64,000 nt of DNA, taken from positions 26,126,598-26,190,597 of the forward strand of contig JAPWDM010000008.1 in the NCBI GenBank assembly GCA_035578155.1, in the 5' to 3' direction. The DNA is from Brachynemurus nebulosus. Taxonomy: Eukaryota; Arthropoda; Insecta; Neuroptera; Myrmeleontidae. The first letter of the stretch is position 1; every line of letters begins with the position of its first letter. The notes beneath the pieces were generated by a model. That model worked only from the letters and a program-made list of their open reading frames with translations, was not told the origin of the DNA and ran no database searches. The position numbers and the translations under genes are program-made. Of this stretch, positions 12,929-24,229 are shown piece after piece.

Positions 12929-14074
12929 TTAACGTGGTGAGTGCATATGAGTTGTAAGATGTTTGGATAGATAGTCGGCACGAGCAAAACATTTTCCACA
13001 CGCTTCACAGTGGTACGGTCTTTCACCAGTATGAATTCGCAAATGGCGAGTTAAATCACTTTTGCCTCCGAACGCACGTCCACAAAATAGGCATACAAAT
13101 GGCCGTTCTCCTGTGTGTTTTCGTACATGTAATTTTAGATTTTCTTTCGATCTGACACATTTCCCGCAAAATGGACAAGCAAATCGTCGTTCTCGTTGAT
13201 GTCGTTCTACTGCATCGGCTTGCAGAAGGTTTAATATTGAAGCTTCTTGAGCCAATTGAAATGCATCAATTTGTAATGCACTTGAACTGCTTGCACGGTA
13301 TGACATGGAATCTACAGTGTTGTCTTGATCGCAAACTTCATTCTGTTTTGTTTCGTTTAAAGAAATTTCTTCAGGTGCTTCTTGTTTAATTTTAATTTCT
13401 TCTTTTTTATCGTCGGACAGATTGACTGGTTTGTCGGGATCGTCAATTGTATTAACTTCGTTAATTGTGCTAGTTACTTCATTACTTTCGGTATCTGTTT
13501 TTGAGTTGTCTCCAATGTAACGATCCAGTGTTAAATGTTGAGATACTCCTTCGGATGAAGATAAGTCATTATCCTGATTGAGTGATTTACCATGCAAACG
13601 TTCTAGTGCGTGGTTCAGACGGTGTTTTTTGAACGATTTTAAATATCTAAATTGCATACCGCAAACATCACAGGTAAACAGTTTATCAGCTGGGAGCCGG
13701 GCGCGATGGTTTTGTTCTCTATGTTTCAAGTAGGCTGAACGGTATCGATAACTTTGACCGCATTGTTCACAAACGAACGGTTTTTCATCAGTTGGTGTTA
13801 AAGATGATGGCAGTAGTGAATGTTGTAATATTGCGTGTCGTTTTAGAAGCCATCCGGATGGAAAACTGGCCAAACATACAATGCATCGAAATTGGTCTCC
13901 TAATTCAGAGGGAGAATTATTACTAGAAGTTGAAGCTACCGCCGCAAGGCGAGAGTTAAGTAATCCTAGTAAACGACTTGATGCATCGTCCAAAGGACTT
14001 GTACCAAACATTCCCCAGAGGAAAGGAAATGGAGTAGATGACCTACTAATTGGACTGTCTTCATCTAAATATAA
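12929..14074 (-). CDS. BTB-ZF gene, far 3'-terminal exon with six C2H2 fingers
   Basis: Acceptor TTTTTTTGTTTCAG ends at 14075; reading opens in phase 0 with LYLDEDSP and runs 381 codons to TAA at 12929-12931. There is no natural start codon, so it must be spliced to an upstream exon; phase 0 matches both the linker exon at 49938 and the BTB exon at 53180. Six C2H2 fingers lie at exon residues 62-85, 100-123, 133-155, 298-320, 326-348 and 354-376; the last three are joined by TGERP linkers, typical of sequence-specific DNA binding. Between the triplets is an acidic linker with PVNLS (216-220, a CtBP-type motif variant) and IKQE (229-232, a SUMO consensus). With the BTB and linker exons the product would be 789 residues. 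It may instead be the last exon of a separate gene with unseen upstream exons. Confidence 0.85.
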   Translation of the reverse strand, partial: LYLDEDSPISRSSTPFPFLWGMFGTSPLDDASSRLLGLLNSRLAAVASTSSNNSPSELGDQFRCIVCLASFPSGWLLKRHAILQHSLLPSSLTPTDEKPFVCEQCGQSYRYRSAYLKHREQNHRARLPADKLFTCDVCGMQFRYLKSFKKHRLNHALERLHGKSLNQDNDLSSSEGVSQHLTLDRYIGDNSKTDTESNEVTSTINEVNTIDDPDKPVNLSDDKKEEIKIKQEAPEEISLNETKQNEVCDQDNTVDSMSYRASSSSALQIDAFQLAQEASILNLLQADAVERHQRERRFACPFCGKCVRSKENLKLHVRKHTGERPFVCLFCGRAFGGKSDLTRHLRIHTGERPYHCEACGKCFARADYLSKHLTTHMHSPR

Positions 14075-15189
14075 CTGAAACAAAAAAATAAAATTTATTA
14101 CTAACAGTAAAACAGTTTCAATAAATGCTTTAAGTATATATAAATTTGAAATTATAAAAAAAAAAATATATAATTTTCTAAAAATGGGTTGTGATCTATT
14201 ATTTTAAAGAGGTAATAAGAACTAGATCAATTATAACTGGTCAAAATGGTTTATATTAGTTTTACAGTTTAATAAAATAGAAATATTAACTATGGTGGGA
14301 GCACTGGGTAAACATAAAAATTATTTTGAAAGAGGCGTTAGCGCAAGAAAATTTATAAAACACTTTGACATTGTTAGTAGCATTATTAATATATACTTAA
14401 AACTGTTATCAAAAATAAAGATTTTTATGAAAAACGCTGAATTTTGTAAACAAGAGTTTTTTTTTAACACCTGGTCTTTGCTGCAACCATGTGCATACAA
14501 TATAATAATTTAAAAATCTAATACTGGTGTTTCATTTACCTTATTCACTATATATGTAAGTACGTAAATCAAAGTTGAGGTCAGGGCCAAATTCAGACAT
14601 AGGTCTTATGGGTACGGATTCGGGGCGGCAAAATTTAAAGGGAGGTGGCCGCGAAAAATAGCTGTGCCTGCTAGAAAGGGAAAGCTATTGATAAAATATT
14701 ATAAGAAATGTTTATTTTGTAAAATGTGATTTGCTGCTTTAGTTATGAGGATAAAAATATTTTCCCTTGAATATTTTACGATATTTTATCAGTATTTCAG
14801 CAGCTCATAGATTTTGATAAAAACTTTCTTTTCTTTGTTCTTCTGCCGGGATTAGAAATATTTATGACAATGTATCAATGTAACAGTAGGGTTATTTTTG
14901 TTATTTATATATTTCGATGGGCTTACGTTGACAAATGCCCAAGCTTATCCAGCTTATTGTATGATGTCTACATATGTTTATTTCCATACTATTTCCATTT
15001 CCATCGCATACCGCTAAAGCCATTTATTGGAAAATGGCGGAAGCAAAGTCGTACACCTAATAATACTCAGTAATTTTATTTTAAAATATTTAGGTACTTG
15101 TTTTAATCACTGGTATCTTATTAACTTTTGAAAAGATATAAAATTCTTGATTGTGGAATAATTTTCAAGAGTGGAATGCATTATAATAA

Positions 15190-15508
15190 TGCTGGCGTTT
15201 GAAACGAAAATTTTGTTAGCGTAACGTTAGCTAATTGAGCTTTTACCGTTACAAACCAGAGGGCTCTGATTCAAAAAATTAATGCACGTTAATTATTTTT
15301 CATGATTTTTCACAGTATAAATATTTAATTTCTGAAGTACAGCCACATTTAAAAATTATGGAATAAAAATAATCAGTCACCATGTTAGAAATTGTTGTTT
15401 TAAGATATAATGTATGTGAATTTTTGAATGCGTGCCCTCTGGTTTGTAACGGTAAAAGCTCAATTAGCTAACGTTACGCTAACAAAATTTTCGTTTCGAA
15501 CGCCAGCA
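15190..15508 (+). mobile_element. 319-bp MITE, copy 1
   Basis: Ends TGCTGGCGTTTGAAACGAAA and TTTCGTTTCGAACGCCAGCA are inverted; the inverted ends extend through TTTTGTTAGCGTAACG and the phrase TTACCGTTACAAACCAGAGG. A second copy of exactly the same length lies at 21372-21690 in reverse orientation. Superfamily not recognised. Confidence 0.85.
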
Positions 15509-17235
15509 ATAATATGGTATTTTATGTACTTATAATTGTTAAATGAATAAAAAACACAATAAAATAGTTTAAAACATTTTTATTTGCCAAAAATTTCATT
15601 TTACAGCTATATGATATGCATATGTTGTCTTTAAAATTGAAAACAGCATAATATGAGAATGATCAAGCATTGCCAAAAATAATAAAAATAATTGACGAAA
15701 AAAAAAACGGAAACGTATTAAGAAGAAATTGTCGAACATTTCTCAATGTATACAGAGAATGATAAGAATTAAAGAACGTGCAAGCTCAAAAATTGTTTAT
15801 TTGCTAAATTATTTATTTATTCTTTTTTGTCACGTATTTTAATTTAATTAACGTCAAAAAATGCATGTGATTACTTTTAAATATTAAACAGAAGTATTTA
15901 TAATTTTACTAATAATAAGTGATTTTTTTTGCAGTAATGTGTAAATAAGCAGTTCGATTTCCTCAAAATATTATTTAATTTTATTTTAAAATGTAACTAA
16001 TTTTATGCATTAACTAAACTCATATTTTAGAATTTACTATTTTCTTTTTTCTTTTTTTTTAAATACAAATTAAAATTCTTATTTTTACACTGTGTTTGCA
16101 AAATGCAATAAATTTAATTAAAGATGATCTAGAAAACGATTGCTGATGATTGCTTTCATGATAATTTTGTCATACTACAATAATTAGCAATTTAAAAAAC
16201 TAGTCCGTATTTAATTGATTTTTTTTATACATTTTACAAACGACAGATACAAATAATTACAATACAATTATATACAGTAAATATTACAAAGATAGATCTC
16301 TTTTATTCTTTAATTATTGCAAGTAGTTGCAAAAGCTATAAGTATAATAATAAAAAGATACAAATAATTTTTTAACAGTGTAGTATCTGCTATCAATAAA
16401 TTGCTATATTACAATATAATTGTTTTTAAAATTATATTTATGTATTGCGGTTGCAAATTTATCCAACAAGTATAATTGAACTGTTCAACAATTCTAACAT
16501 TTTTTTCTTTATAATTCTATTGCCGTTTTTTGTCTCATTGCTATCTATAAATAATCCGCTACAGTTTTCCAATGAGTATAGTAATTATCAAACTATAAGC
16601 AAATTTCCGTTTAAGGTGAGAAATATCTTTAGAACGCAACATAAATTTCGAATTTTTTTTTTTTTCATAGAATATTGATAAAACACCTCTAAAACATATA
16701 CATCCGATTTTTCAGAGCGATATTCGAAGTACTTCATAGTTTTAGCCCTTGAACATAAAACTCGCTCGAGAGCGTAAAAAAGCATTTGTAGCTTATTCGT
16801 ATGTTTGCGTCATATATATGTGTACTTATATATACACTCTATGTACATTTTTCTCTAAAAAACATTTATAAAATTGGCGGGAAATTTCACTCAAAAATTA
16901 CTGGACCGTTTGAAATTTTTATACCAAATATACCTACTCTATATTATTACTTTCTATGTGAACTAAGCTTATAATATGTCAATATCCGAAAACAAAAGGA
17001 TTTTTTATTTAACAGACGAAAATTTCATGAAATATGTTTTAATACTTTATTTCTTGAAATTTTTTCAAGAAATAAAATAAATAAAGGTTCACCAACATTC
17101 TATAAAATTATGTTAACAAAATGGAAAATTCCTTTTAAATTTTTCAGATAATAATTACGAAGGCGCTAGAACTTCCATCATTTGGGAACTTCTGCAGTCG
17201 CCATTTTTATATACATTGAAATAAAAAAATATATT
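15509..17235. other. AT-rich intronic DNA, nothing recognised
   Basis: Only homopolymer-rich spacer and a small ATTTCTTGAAA-type hairpin pattern slightly further right near 17050. No exon or repeat family identified. Confidence 0.4.
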
Positions 17236-17899
17236 GCAAGACTTTAAGATCATAGTGAATAAAATGCTAAACCTCAAAAATATAAGATCACAGAATATTA
17301 CAGAACGAACGCTACACGGAGAGTTCCTATAAAAATTACTGTGCTCAACACTACAATCGACGTGTAACAGGCGAACATATTCAATTTTGTACGGAAAAAA
17401 TTATAAAAATTATAATTTTTTCCGTACAAAATTCAATATGTTCGTCTGTTACAAGTCGATTGTAGTGTTGAGCACAGTAATTTTTATAGGAATTTTCTCT
17501 CCGTGTAGTATCTCTATATTACTGAAGCCAGTGAAACGACAAAGGATAGAAAATATCCCACCAATATGTTATATATGTATGTGGACGCGGAGTTGTGTGT
17601 GTTAGTCCTATGGATGGTTGTGTGTATTGGTGTCTTGCATACGCATATACATAATATGTATGTGGTACGTACACGTACGTATACTACGTATACCATGTTA
17701 ATACGACGGAAACAATTTGACAACAATTGAAACACACCCATTGTGTGAATGACAACATAGTTCTGCAAAATGCACATAAATGCCCATAAGTGATTGCAGA
17801 AAAGAGATACTTGTATTTCTTCTTATGTTCTATGATATAGATGTTGTAAGACTTTAAGGTCATATAGTAAATAAAATGCTAAACCTCAAAAATATAGAT
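17236..17899. repeat. Direct repeats (~55 bp) flanking a foldback element
   Basis: 17236-17290 and 17845-17899 share about 90% identity, including AATAAAATGCTAAACCTCAA. They are direct repeats about 610 bp apart and bracket the foldback element at 17315-17505. Confidence 0.6.
17315..17505. mobile_element. 191-bp foldback MITE, almost complete palindrome
   Basis: Flanked by TA on both sides (17313-17314 and 17506-17507). It starts CACGGAGAG and ends CTCTCCGTG; arms continue through TTACTGTGCTCAACACTACA and TCAATTTTGTACGG to a short centre AATTATAAAAATTATAATT, so the whole element forms one hairpin with arms near 90 bp. The left-arm sequence recurs at 34904, the end of a longer relative. Confidence 0.85.
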
Positions 17900-20800
17900 C
17901 AATTTTTTTTTTTTTTTTGTTAAAAAATTCGCGAAATGGTTTTTATTTTCGTTTGTCTAAAGGTATTTCTCCCTTTAACTCATAGCAATTATACTTTTTA
18001 AGAGAATTTCATTTTTAACTGTTTAATAAATTAACCGTAATTATGAACAACTAACAAAATTAAACTAACAATAAGTAGTACATAATAGTTTCTATAATAA
18101 ATTGTAAATATACGAATATAGTATGGAAATAATGATCCTCAGTAGTCAGTCGGTAATGACGATAAACTATTGTTTTATTATACATCTAAATAAATAAATA
18201 TATTTAATGGAATAAAATTTAAATAAATGAAAACAAGGTGAAATTTAATAAACTGTGCATAAAGATTCGCATAACAATTATTTAACTAATTATTCATTTC
18301 GCAATAAAATATTGTATTCATATTAATTTTTCTGCATTATGAGTGAATTAAATCGCTAATTGCAAAAAAAGACTTGCTATATTCTTTTCCAGAATCGATG
18401 TTTTGAAGTCTTCTTAATTAAGAAAACATGAAGAAAAACGTACCTAGCTTTTAAAATACGTATTGACGAACGATGGTCTTCACCAGTGAACGAACATGAA
18501 CGAGTTCTTACGAGCACGAGTGACTGTCAGTGCATATAAAATATTTTGCTTGTCCGTGTTAGTTTTTTTTTGCCTAAGAACTAAAACAGCATCTTGCGTA
18601 AGATAACTAATTTCCTAGTTTTGGTTCCGAAAACAATTACATAGAATAATGGTTCAAAAACCTATCGCATGTTTTGAAACAAAAAATTTGTTTTTTAATT
18701 TTCCTCGGAAACTATTTTCGAAAATCTATGTTAAAGAAACTCTGGTTCTATTAGGAATCGAATAGGACTGGCTAACGAACTCATCTAAAATTTTCAGATT
18801 TTCAACATTTTCCCAAATTTTTTTAAAATAATAATATGTTTTTTTTTAAGAGTTATCGACACATATTATATAAACATACATGTAAATTTTAGTGAATATC
18901 ATTTTCGAGATCTAATTATCTAAGGACCATAAAACTTTCTGTCACCGTCTCGGACTCAAATCTCAGCATGACAGGCTCTAATAGCTGAATTTTTATTCTG
19001 AAAATTCGCTAAAAAATGGATTAGGAATCAACAAAAATGAAAAAGGTTAAAATAATTCTCGAGTATTCGTTTATACCTTATTGTAGTAGTTTTAATTTGT
19101 TACAACGTTTCACAAAATAATATTATGTCAATCATGTATTCTTACAATATAAGCTACATTATAAGAGTATTACGATTTTCAAAAAATTTTGAAAAAAAGA
19201 AGAACGAAATTATAAAATTCCACGAGTCTGATCATTGCATTTAGCGATTCAAATATGTCTAGCTTTATAATTACCCAAATCACTCGTTTTGGACATGGAA
19301 ATAGTTTATGTTGTGTATATATTGTTCTTAAAGTAACAATGCTACTTTTTTGGCTGATTTGTTAGAACAGATAATTTTTGGGTACAAGATCGTAACTAAA
19401 AGTGGATATAGCAGGCGTAGATCCTCCTTCGAAATTTTTATTAGGACTAGGATAAATATATTATTTCCATTACTAATAAAATAAAATTTAGAGACTAAAC
19501 TCTAAATATGGGAAAAATTTTGCATATAGAAAGGAGACCCCTAGTTCCCGTACCGTATCAAGAATGTCATTCCGAAAAATTGGCTACGACCTTGGTTTGA
19601 CAATATAAATTGTTGGTATATAAATTATTGTTAGTACAATATTTTTTATTAAAAGCTTTCATAATAAATATTTTGTTAAAATTTGTACCAAACAGGTAAA
19701 GTCTGTTTTGTTTTTAAGTGTGAGTAAATATTCCACACTTTTGTCAAAATTCATAACCTACATGAAGTTTCGGTTTGTAGTTTTATCTGATGTTTTTTTA
19801 TTAATAATTTCTTCAATAGTTTCTAGTAAAATATGTTCTAAATTTGATTAGTTTTCGATATTTACACAATTTGTCGTGTAGTTATACACGTGGTCGAATA
19901 AATTAGCTAAAAACACTAATGTGCAGTGGAAATTAACGGAAGTTTATTTATTTAAGTAATTATTTTGTCTCTTCCCGACGTTTCCACCATTATGACCCGA
20001 CGTTTTCACCATTTTACGATTTTATTAAAATATTCTCTATTTGAAGAACAGCCTGACAGTGATTTTGAAGAGACCATTTGAAAGCTTGAAGTGTCTACTT
20101 TTTGATGCTAGGATTCAAAAATTTTTTCGTCTGGGGAATAATACTTTTTTTAAAGGATAACCAGTGAAGTTTTAATTTTTTTTCTTACTTCAACGTTGGG
20201 TATGAGTTGTAGCATATTTTTTGGAATGAAGTGTGTGTCATACTTTCATAGAGCGTACTTTAATTTCTTTATTTTAAAGCCTTTTTACGACCATTACTTT
20301 AGCAGTTATTTATGATTAAATAAAAAACAGTACTTTTAACTTTGATCCTTGATATCTTCGAAAGTACCTACTAATGAAGCTATAACAAATGGAAGCAGGA
20401 CTTTAGCAGTTTTGTAAAATGTTAGCATCTTTTTTTTTTTTTTTTTTTGTTAAACACCACTGCAAATTACTCAGGAACTGTGAAATTACTTGATTGATCA
20501 TAATTCTATTAAGTTCAAAGTATCCTTAAAACATGTACAATTTCTTAAATCGCTCAGATTTTTTGTTCATAAATCATCATCGAGAATAAAAAGTGGTGAA
20601 ATGTGAAAAAAATCACGAAAAGGTTCGATTTTTTAACGATCAAAAAGTGGTCACTTTAAACTTTCAAATGATCTTTTCAAAATTATTATTATCGGACTAT
20701 TCTTGACTGCGATACAGGCTCTTGAAAAAAGGGTAACAATTTTCAAAATTCTTCTCGTCTCGTTAATTTTTTTGGTGAATGTATACGTATTGAAAAAAAA

Positions 20801-21371
20801 GGAAAATTTTACGAAACAATATCACTTTTTGTATTTATTGTATTTTTTAATAATAACTATTATCAAATTAAAAATTCTTTTACATGAAAAGCAAAAAACT
20901 TAAAATTTACGATTTTATCTAAATTTACTTTAACGATCCAAGATATTCCATAAAAATAAAATTTTCTTATTTCACCTTTTTTTTACAATCGCTTTTGCTA
21001 TAATTATGCTCTAGTAACTACGATAAAGCCTACTAGACAATCCATAAAAAAAACGGAAGTTTCGAGTCGTAGAATTGAATACTAGAAAAATCTAAGCGCA
21101 CATTTAAATTCTACGTTTTTGTAGCTTTTGATTTATACATATAAAGTTTTGTTGCTTTGTAAGTGATATTTTTCTATTTTAATGCATATAAATAATTAGA
21201 ACAAAATGTCTGGGAGACGTTTCGCAATATTTTGGAGGCGTTTGGTCACTTGGTTAGGCTTATTGAGCAATAAAAGCAACGTCACTTTAATGTTTTGTTA
21301 TTTAGTGTGACTATATTGCTACCATGGACAAGGGAAATAATGTAGATCATTGTAAAACTAGTTGTCATCAT
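17900..21371. other. AT-rich intronic DNA, nothing recognised
   Basis: No exon or complete repeat recognised. A GACGTTTCCACCATT phrase occurs near 19978 and a T-run of about 18 near 20431. Confidence 0.4.
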
Positions 21372-21690
21372 TGCTGGCGTTCGAGACGAAAATTTTGTTA
21401 GCCTAACGGAGCTGTTACCGTTACAAATCAGAGGGCACGCATTCAAAAATTAACATACATTATATATTAAAACAACAATTTCTAACATGGTGACTGATTA
21501 TTTTTATTCCAAAATTTTTAAATATGTCTGTACTTCAGAAATTAAGTATTTATACCGTGAAAAACCATGAAAAAATATTTAACGTGCATTAATTTTTTGA
21601 ATCAGAGCCCCCTGGTTTGTAACGGTGAAAGCTCCGTTAGCTAACGTCAAGCCCGTTAGGCTAACAAAATTTTCGTCCCGAACGCCAGCA
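21372..21690 (-). mobile_element. 319-bp MITE, copy 2 (inverted)
   Basis: Same length and ends as the element at 15190 (TGCTGGCGTTCGAGACGAAA at the left, CGTCCCGAACGCCAGCA at the right), with the internal sequence in the opposite direction, for example CTAACATGGTGACTGATTA here on the plus strand and its complement in copy 1. Confidence 0.85.
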
Positions 21691-21833
21691 GTGCCAATAT
21701 CTTTAACATTATGTTACATAATAAGCGTTTAATTAAAAAAAAAACTTTTTGAGAAAAAAAAATAAAATCGGCTCTAAAATAATGAAAAAGCACTGAAAAG
21801 TATAAAAAATAATTACGCCATAAATCAAAACAA

Positions 21834-22211
21834 GTTAAAACCGTAACCGTAACCGAAACTACCAGATATCCGAAACCGAAACCGTATCCGAAAATAAAAG
21901 TTTCGGATTTGTTTCGGATGATAACAAACAATTACCGGTGGAAAACGGAGTTTAAATCGAAGCAAGTTTTTGTTGCATGTATTTCCTTTTGATAAGTTTT
22001 CGTTAATTCGTGTTTGACGTTCGCTTTTTGGAGTAAAATTTCCCCCTTTTAATTAAAAAAATTTTTCACTAAAAGCAATTATTCGTAACCGTAACCGTAT
22101 CCGAAACGTTATCCGATATTATTACATATCCGTAACCGAAACCGAAACCGAAAAAAAATGTTTTAAATATCCGTATACGTATCCGAAATTTCATATCCAT
22201 AACTTCCCTAA
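21834..22211. mobile_element. hAT-like MITE copy, left end lost
   Basis: Related to the intact element at 28863-29266: shares CCGTATCCGAAAATAAAAG, TTTCGGATTTGTTTCG and the CCGTAACCG-rich ends. The right end reads CATATCCATAACTTCCCTAA, a decayed form of the family terminus. The left end lacks the TAGGGAT terminus. Confidence 0.65.
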
Positions 22212-23511
22212 TTTAATATTATCATAAATTTCCAACTATTAATGTTGGCTTATCACCAACATTAAAACGGTTTATTTTGAAGTAGGTTTCATATTTTTCT
22301 TAAAAAGTTTTATTTTTCCTTTCTAAGTGGCTTTGGTCTTAATAAAAGTAATCGGTTGATCATCGAAAGGTATCTTATGAATCATTGCCTATGTCATTGT
22401 ACGATAACCCAGTCACAATAATATGCTGTCTGCCATTGAGGAGTTTTCTGGTGTATCGCTGAAGACCATGGACAGATTTTGATAAAATTTATGTGGGAAC
22501 ACTGCAAACGAATATCCTTCTAAACGAGAAATTATCCAAATCGGTGCATATTTGGATTAATTTAGATCAAATGTTCCAATAAAAAGTTAGTCGCTTGACT
22601 TATTCTCCCAGTTGTTTCTATTGTACTTGACGTATTAAAGAACAGTTCTTTAAAAAAATTATCTTATACCGTTTAAGCATGGCAATCATTTTTATTATCC
22701 TATTCGTATTGATTTTTGTGTTTATAGTCTTTTACGCCAATGCACATATTTTATAAACCATTCATCCTAAGAGATCCTAAAATCATTTTAAAGGTAATAA
22801 ATCTCTCTTTATATTGAGTTATGTTTATATTTGGCCTATTTTCGTCCCTTCCACAAGAAAACTTCACCTGAAGTTGGATATCAAAATTAAGCAAAATTAA
22901 CTTTTTGAATATTTTTTTACATATGACTACAAAGTCATATGTAGTTTGGTATTCTGGAAATAGATGTATATGGGTACCATCACCATCCATAAAAATTTCA
23001 ATCGTGAAACTTGTATACTTTTATTTTTATAAATTTCCAAAAATTGACTTTATTCAAATTTCGAAACTTTAGGCCTCTGTATTTAGGATGGGGCTGATGA
23101 TAAAAATCTGAATTTTACATGTAGTGTACTCCGACTATATTGCTACTAAGCTTATTAAAACACAAAATCAACTTGTACATATTTCGCACCTATACTAAAC
23201 ACAATATATTTTATTCTATAAAATAATTAAAATTTCTAAAGAAAACAAGTTTATACATATCTTAAGGAATAAATTAATTTCCATACTTGTCTGTCTAGGT
23301 TAAAATGTTTTATTCTGATAATTGGAAGGTTATTCAAGGACTTTCTTACAGGTTGATCTTGGTAAGTGAAACAAAACTTTAACGCAGTACGTTCTAATGC
23401 AACCTCATTTTTTTTTGTTAAATGCAGTAAAATATATATAAAAATATAAATTTTAACATAATATTAATAGGTTAGACTTGTATTGATTTACGGATTGGCT
23501 CAGGTTTCCTT
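22212..23511. other. AT-rich intronic DNA, nothing recognised
   Basis: Contains only a small perfect hairpin ACATATGACT/AGTCATATGT at about 22919-22942. No exon recognised. Confidence 0.4.
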
Positions 23512-24229
23512 TTTTACCCGACTGCACCAGAAGGAAGGTGATGTGTTTAAGAAGTATTTATGTATGTACGTATCTGACTATGTCTGTTTCTGTGGCGCAG
23601 CCTACAGCCTAAACGGCTTGATGGATTTTGGTAAAAAAGGCGTCGCTGGATTTGTCTTATTCTCGGGAGTGCTATAGGCTACATGAAATGTTAAAACTCA
23701 TCCTCTAAATAGGGGATGAAACATTTATATAGCAAACCATTGGGTCTAGAGACGTGAAATTTTGTAGACGGGTTCCTTATGTAACGTAGGGGAGTACCAA
23801 GAAAATACTTTTGGAAATTCGTTTCCTAAGGGTATAAAGTAGGGGATGAAAATTTATTAAAGGTAAAATTTTGTTCAGGGCCACAGGGGTTTCTTAATAA
23901 AGTAGGTGAGTATTACGAGGGAAAATTTTTGTAACAATTTATCCACTAAGGGTGTAAAATAGGGGATGAAAATTTAATAAGAAACCGTTAAGTCTAAAAA
24001 CGTGAAATTTTATAAAGAGGTTCTTTATATAATGTAAGAGAGCACAAAGAATGGGTTTATGAAATTCATCCCCTTAGTAGGGAAAATAGGGAGTCAAAAT
24101 TTATTTAAAAAGTCTACTGGGCCCCGAAACGTGAAATTTTGTATAGAAGTTCCTTAGGTAGCGTACGTGAGCATTAAAAAGGAATTTCTGGAAATCTGTC
24201 TTATAAGGGGATAATGTAGGGGATGAAAA
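23512..24229 (+). mobile_element. Dispersed repeat with four ~127-bp tandem units
   Basis: Starts TTTTACCCGACTGC followed by TGTCTGTTTCTGTGGCGC, then repeated units each opening AGGGGATGAAAATTTA (near 23711, 23841, 23961, 24088 and 24218; spacing 120-130 bp) and sharing ACGTGAAATTTTG. The same ACCCGACT end occurs at 46061-46980. No protein is encoded; superfamily unknown. It abuts the large palindrome on its right. Confidence 0.6.

Noticed and set aside
13171..13389. Plus-strand open frame opposite the far zinc-finger exon
   Set aside because: Antisense shadow of the real coding exon; the same applies to 13881-14078 and 48724-48939.
14581..14670. GC-richer patch with CAGGGCCAAATTCAGAC, possible hAT end
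   Set aside because: No opposite end or duplication found.
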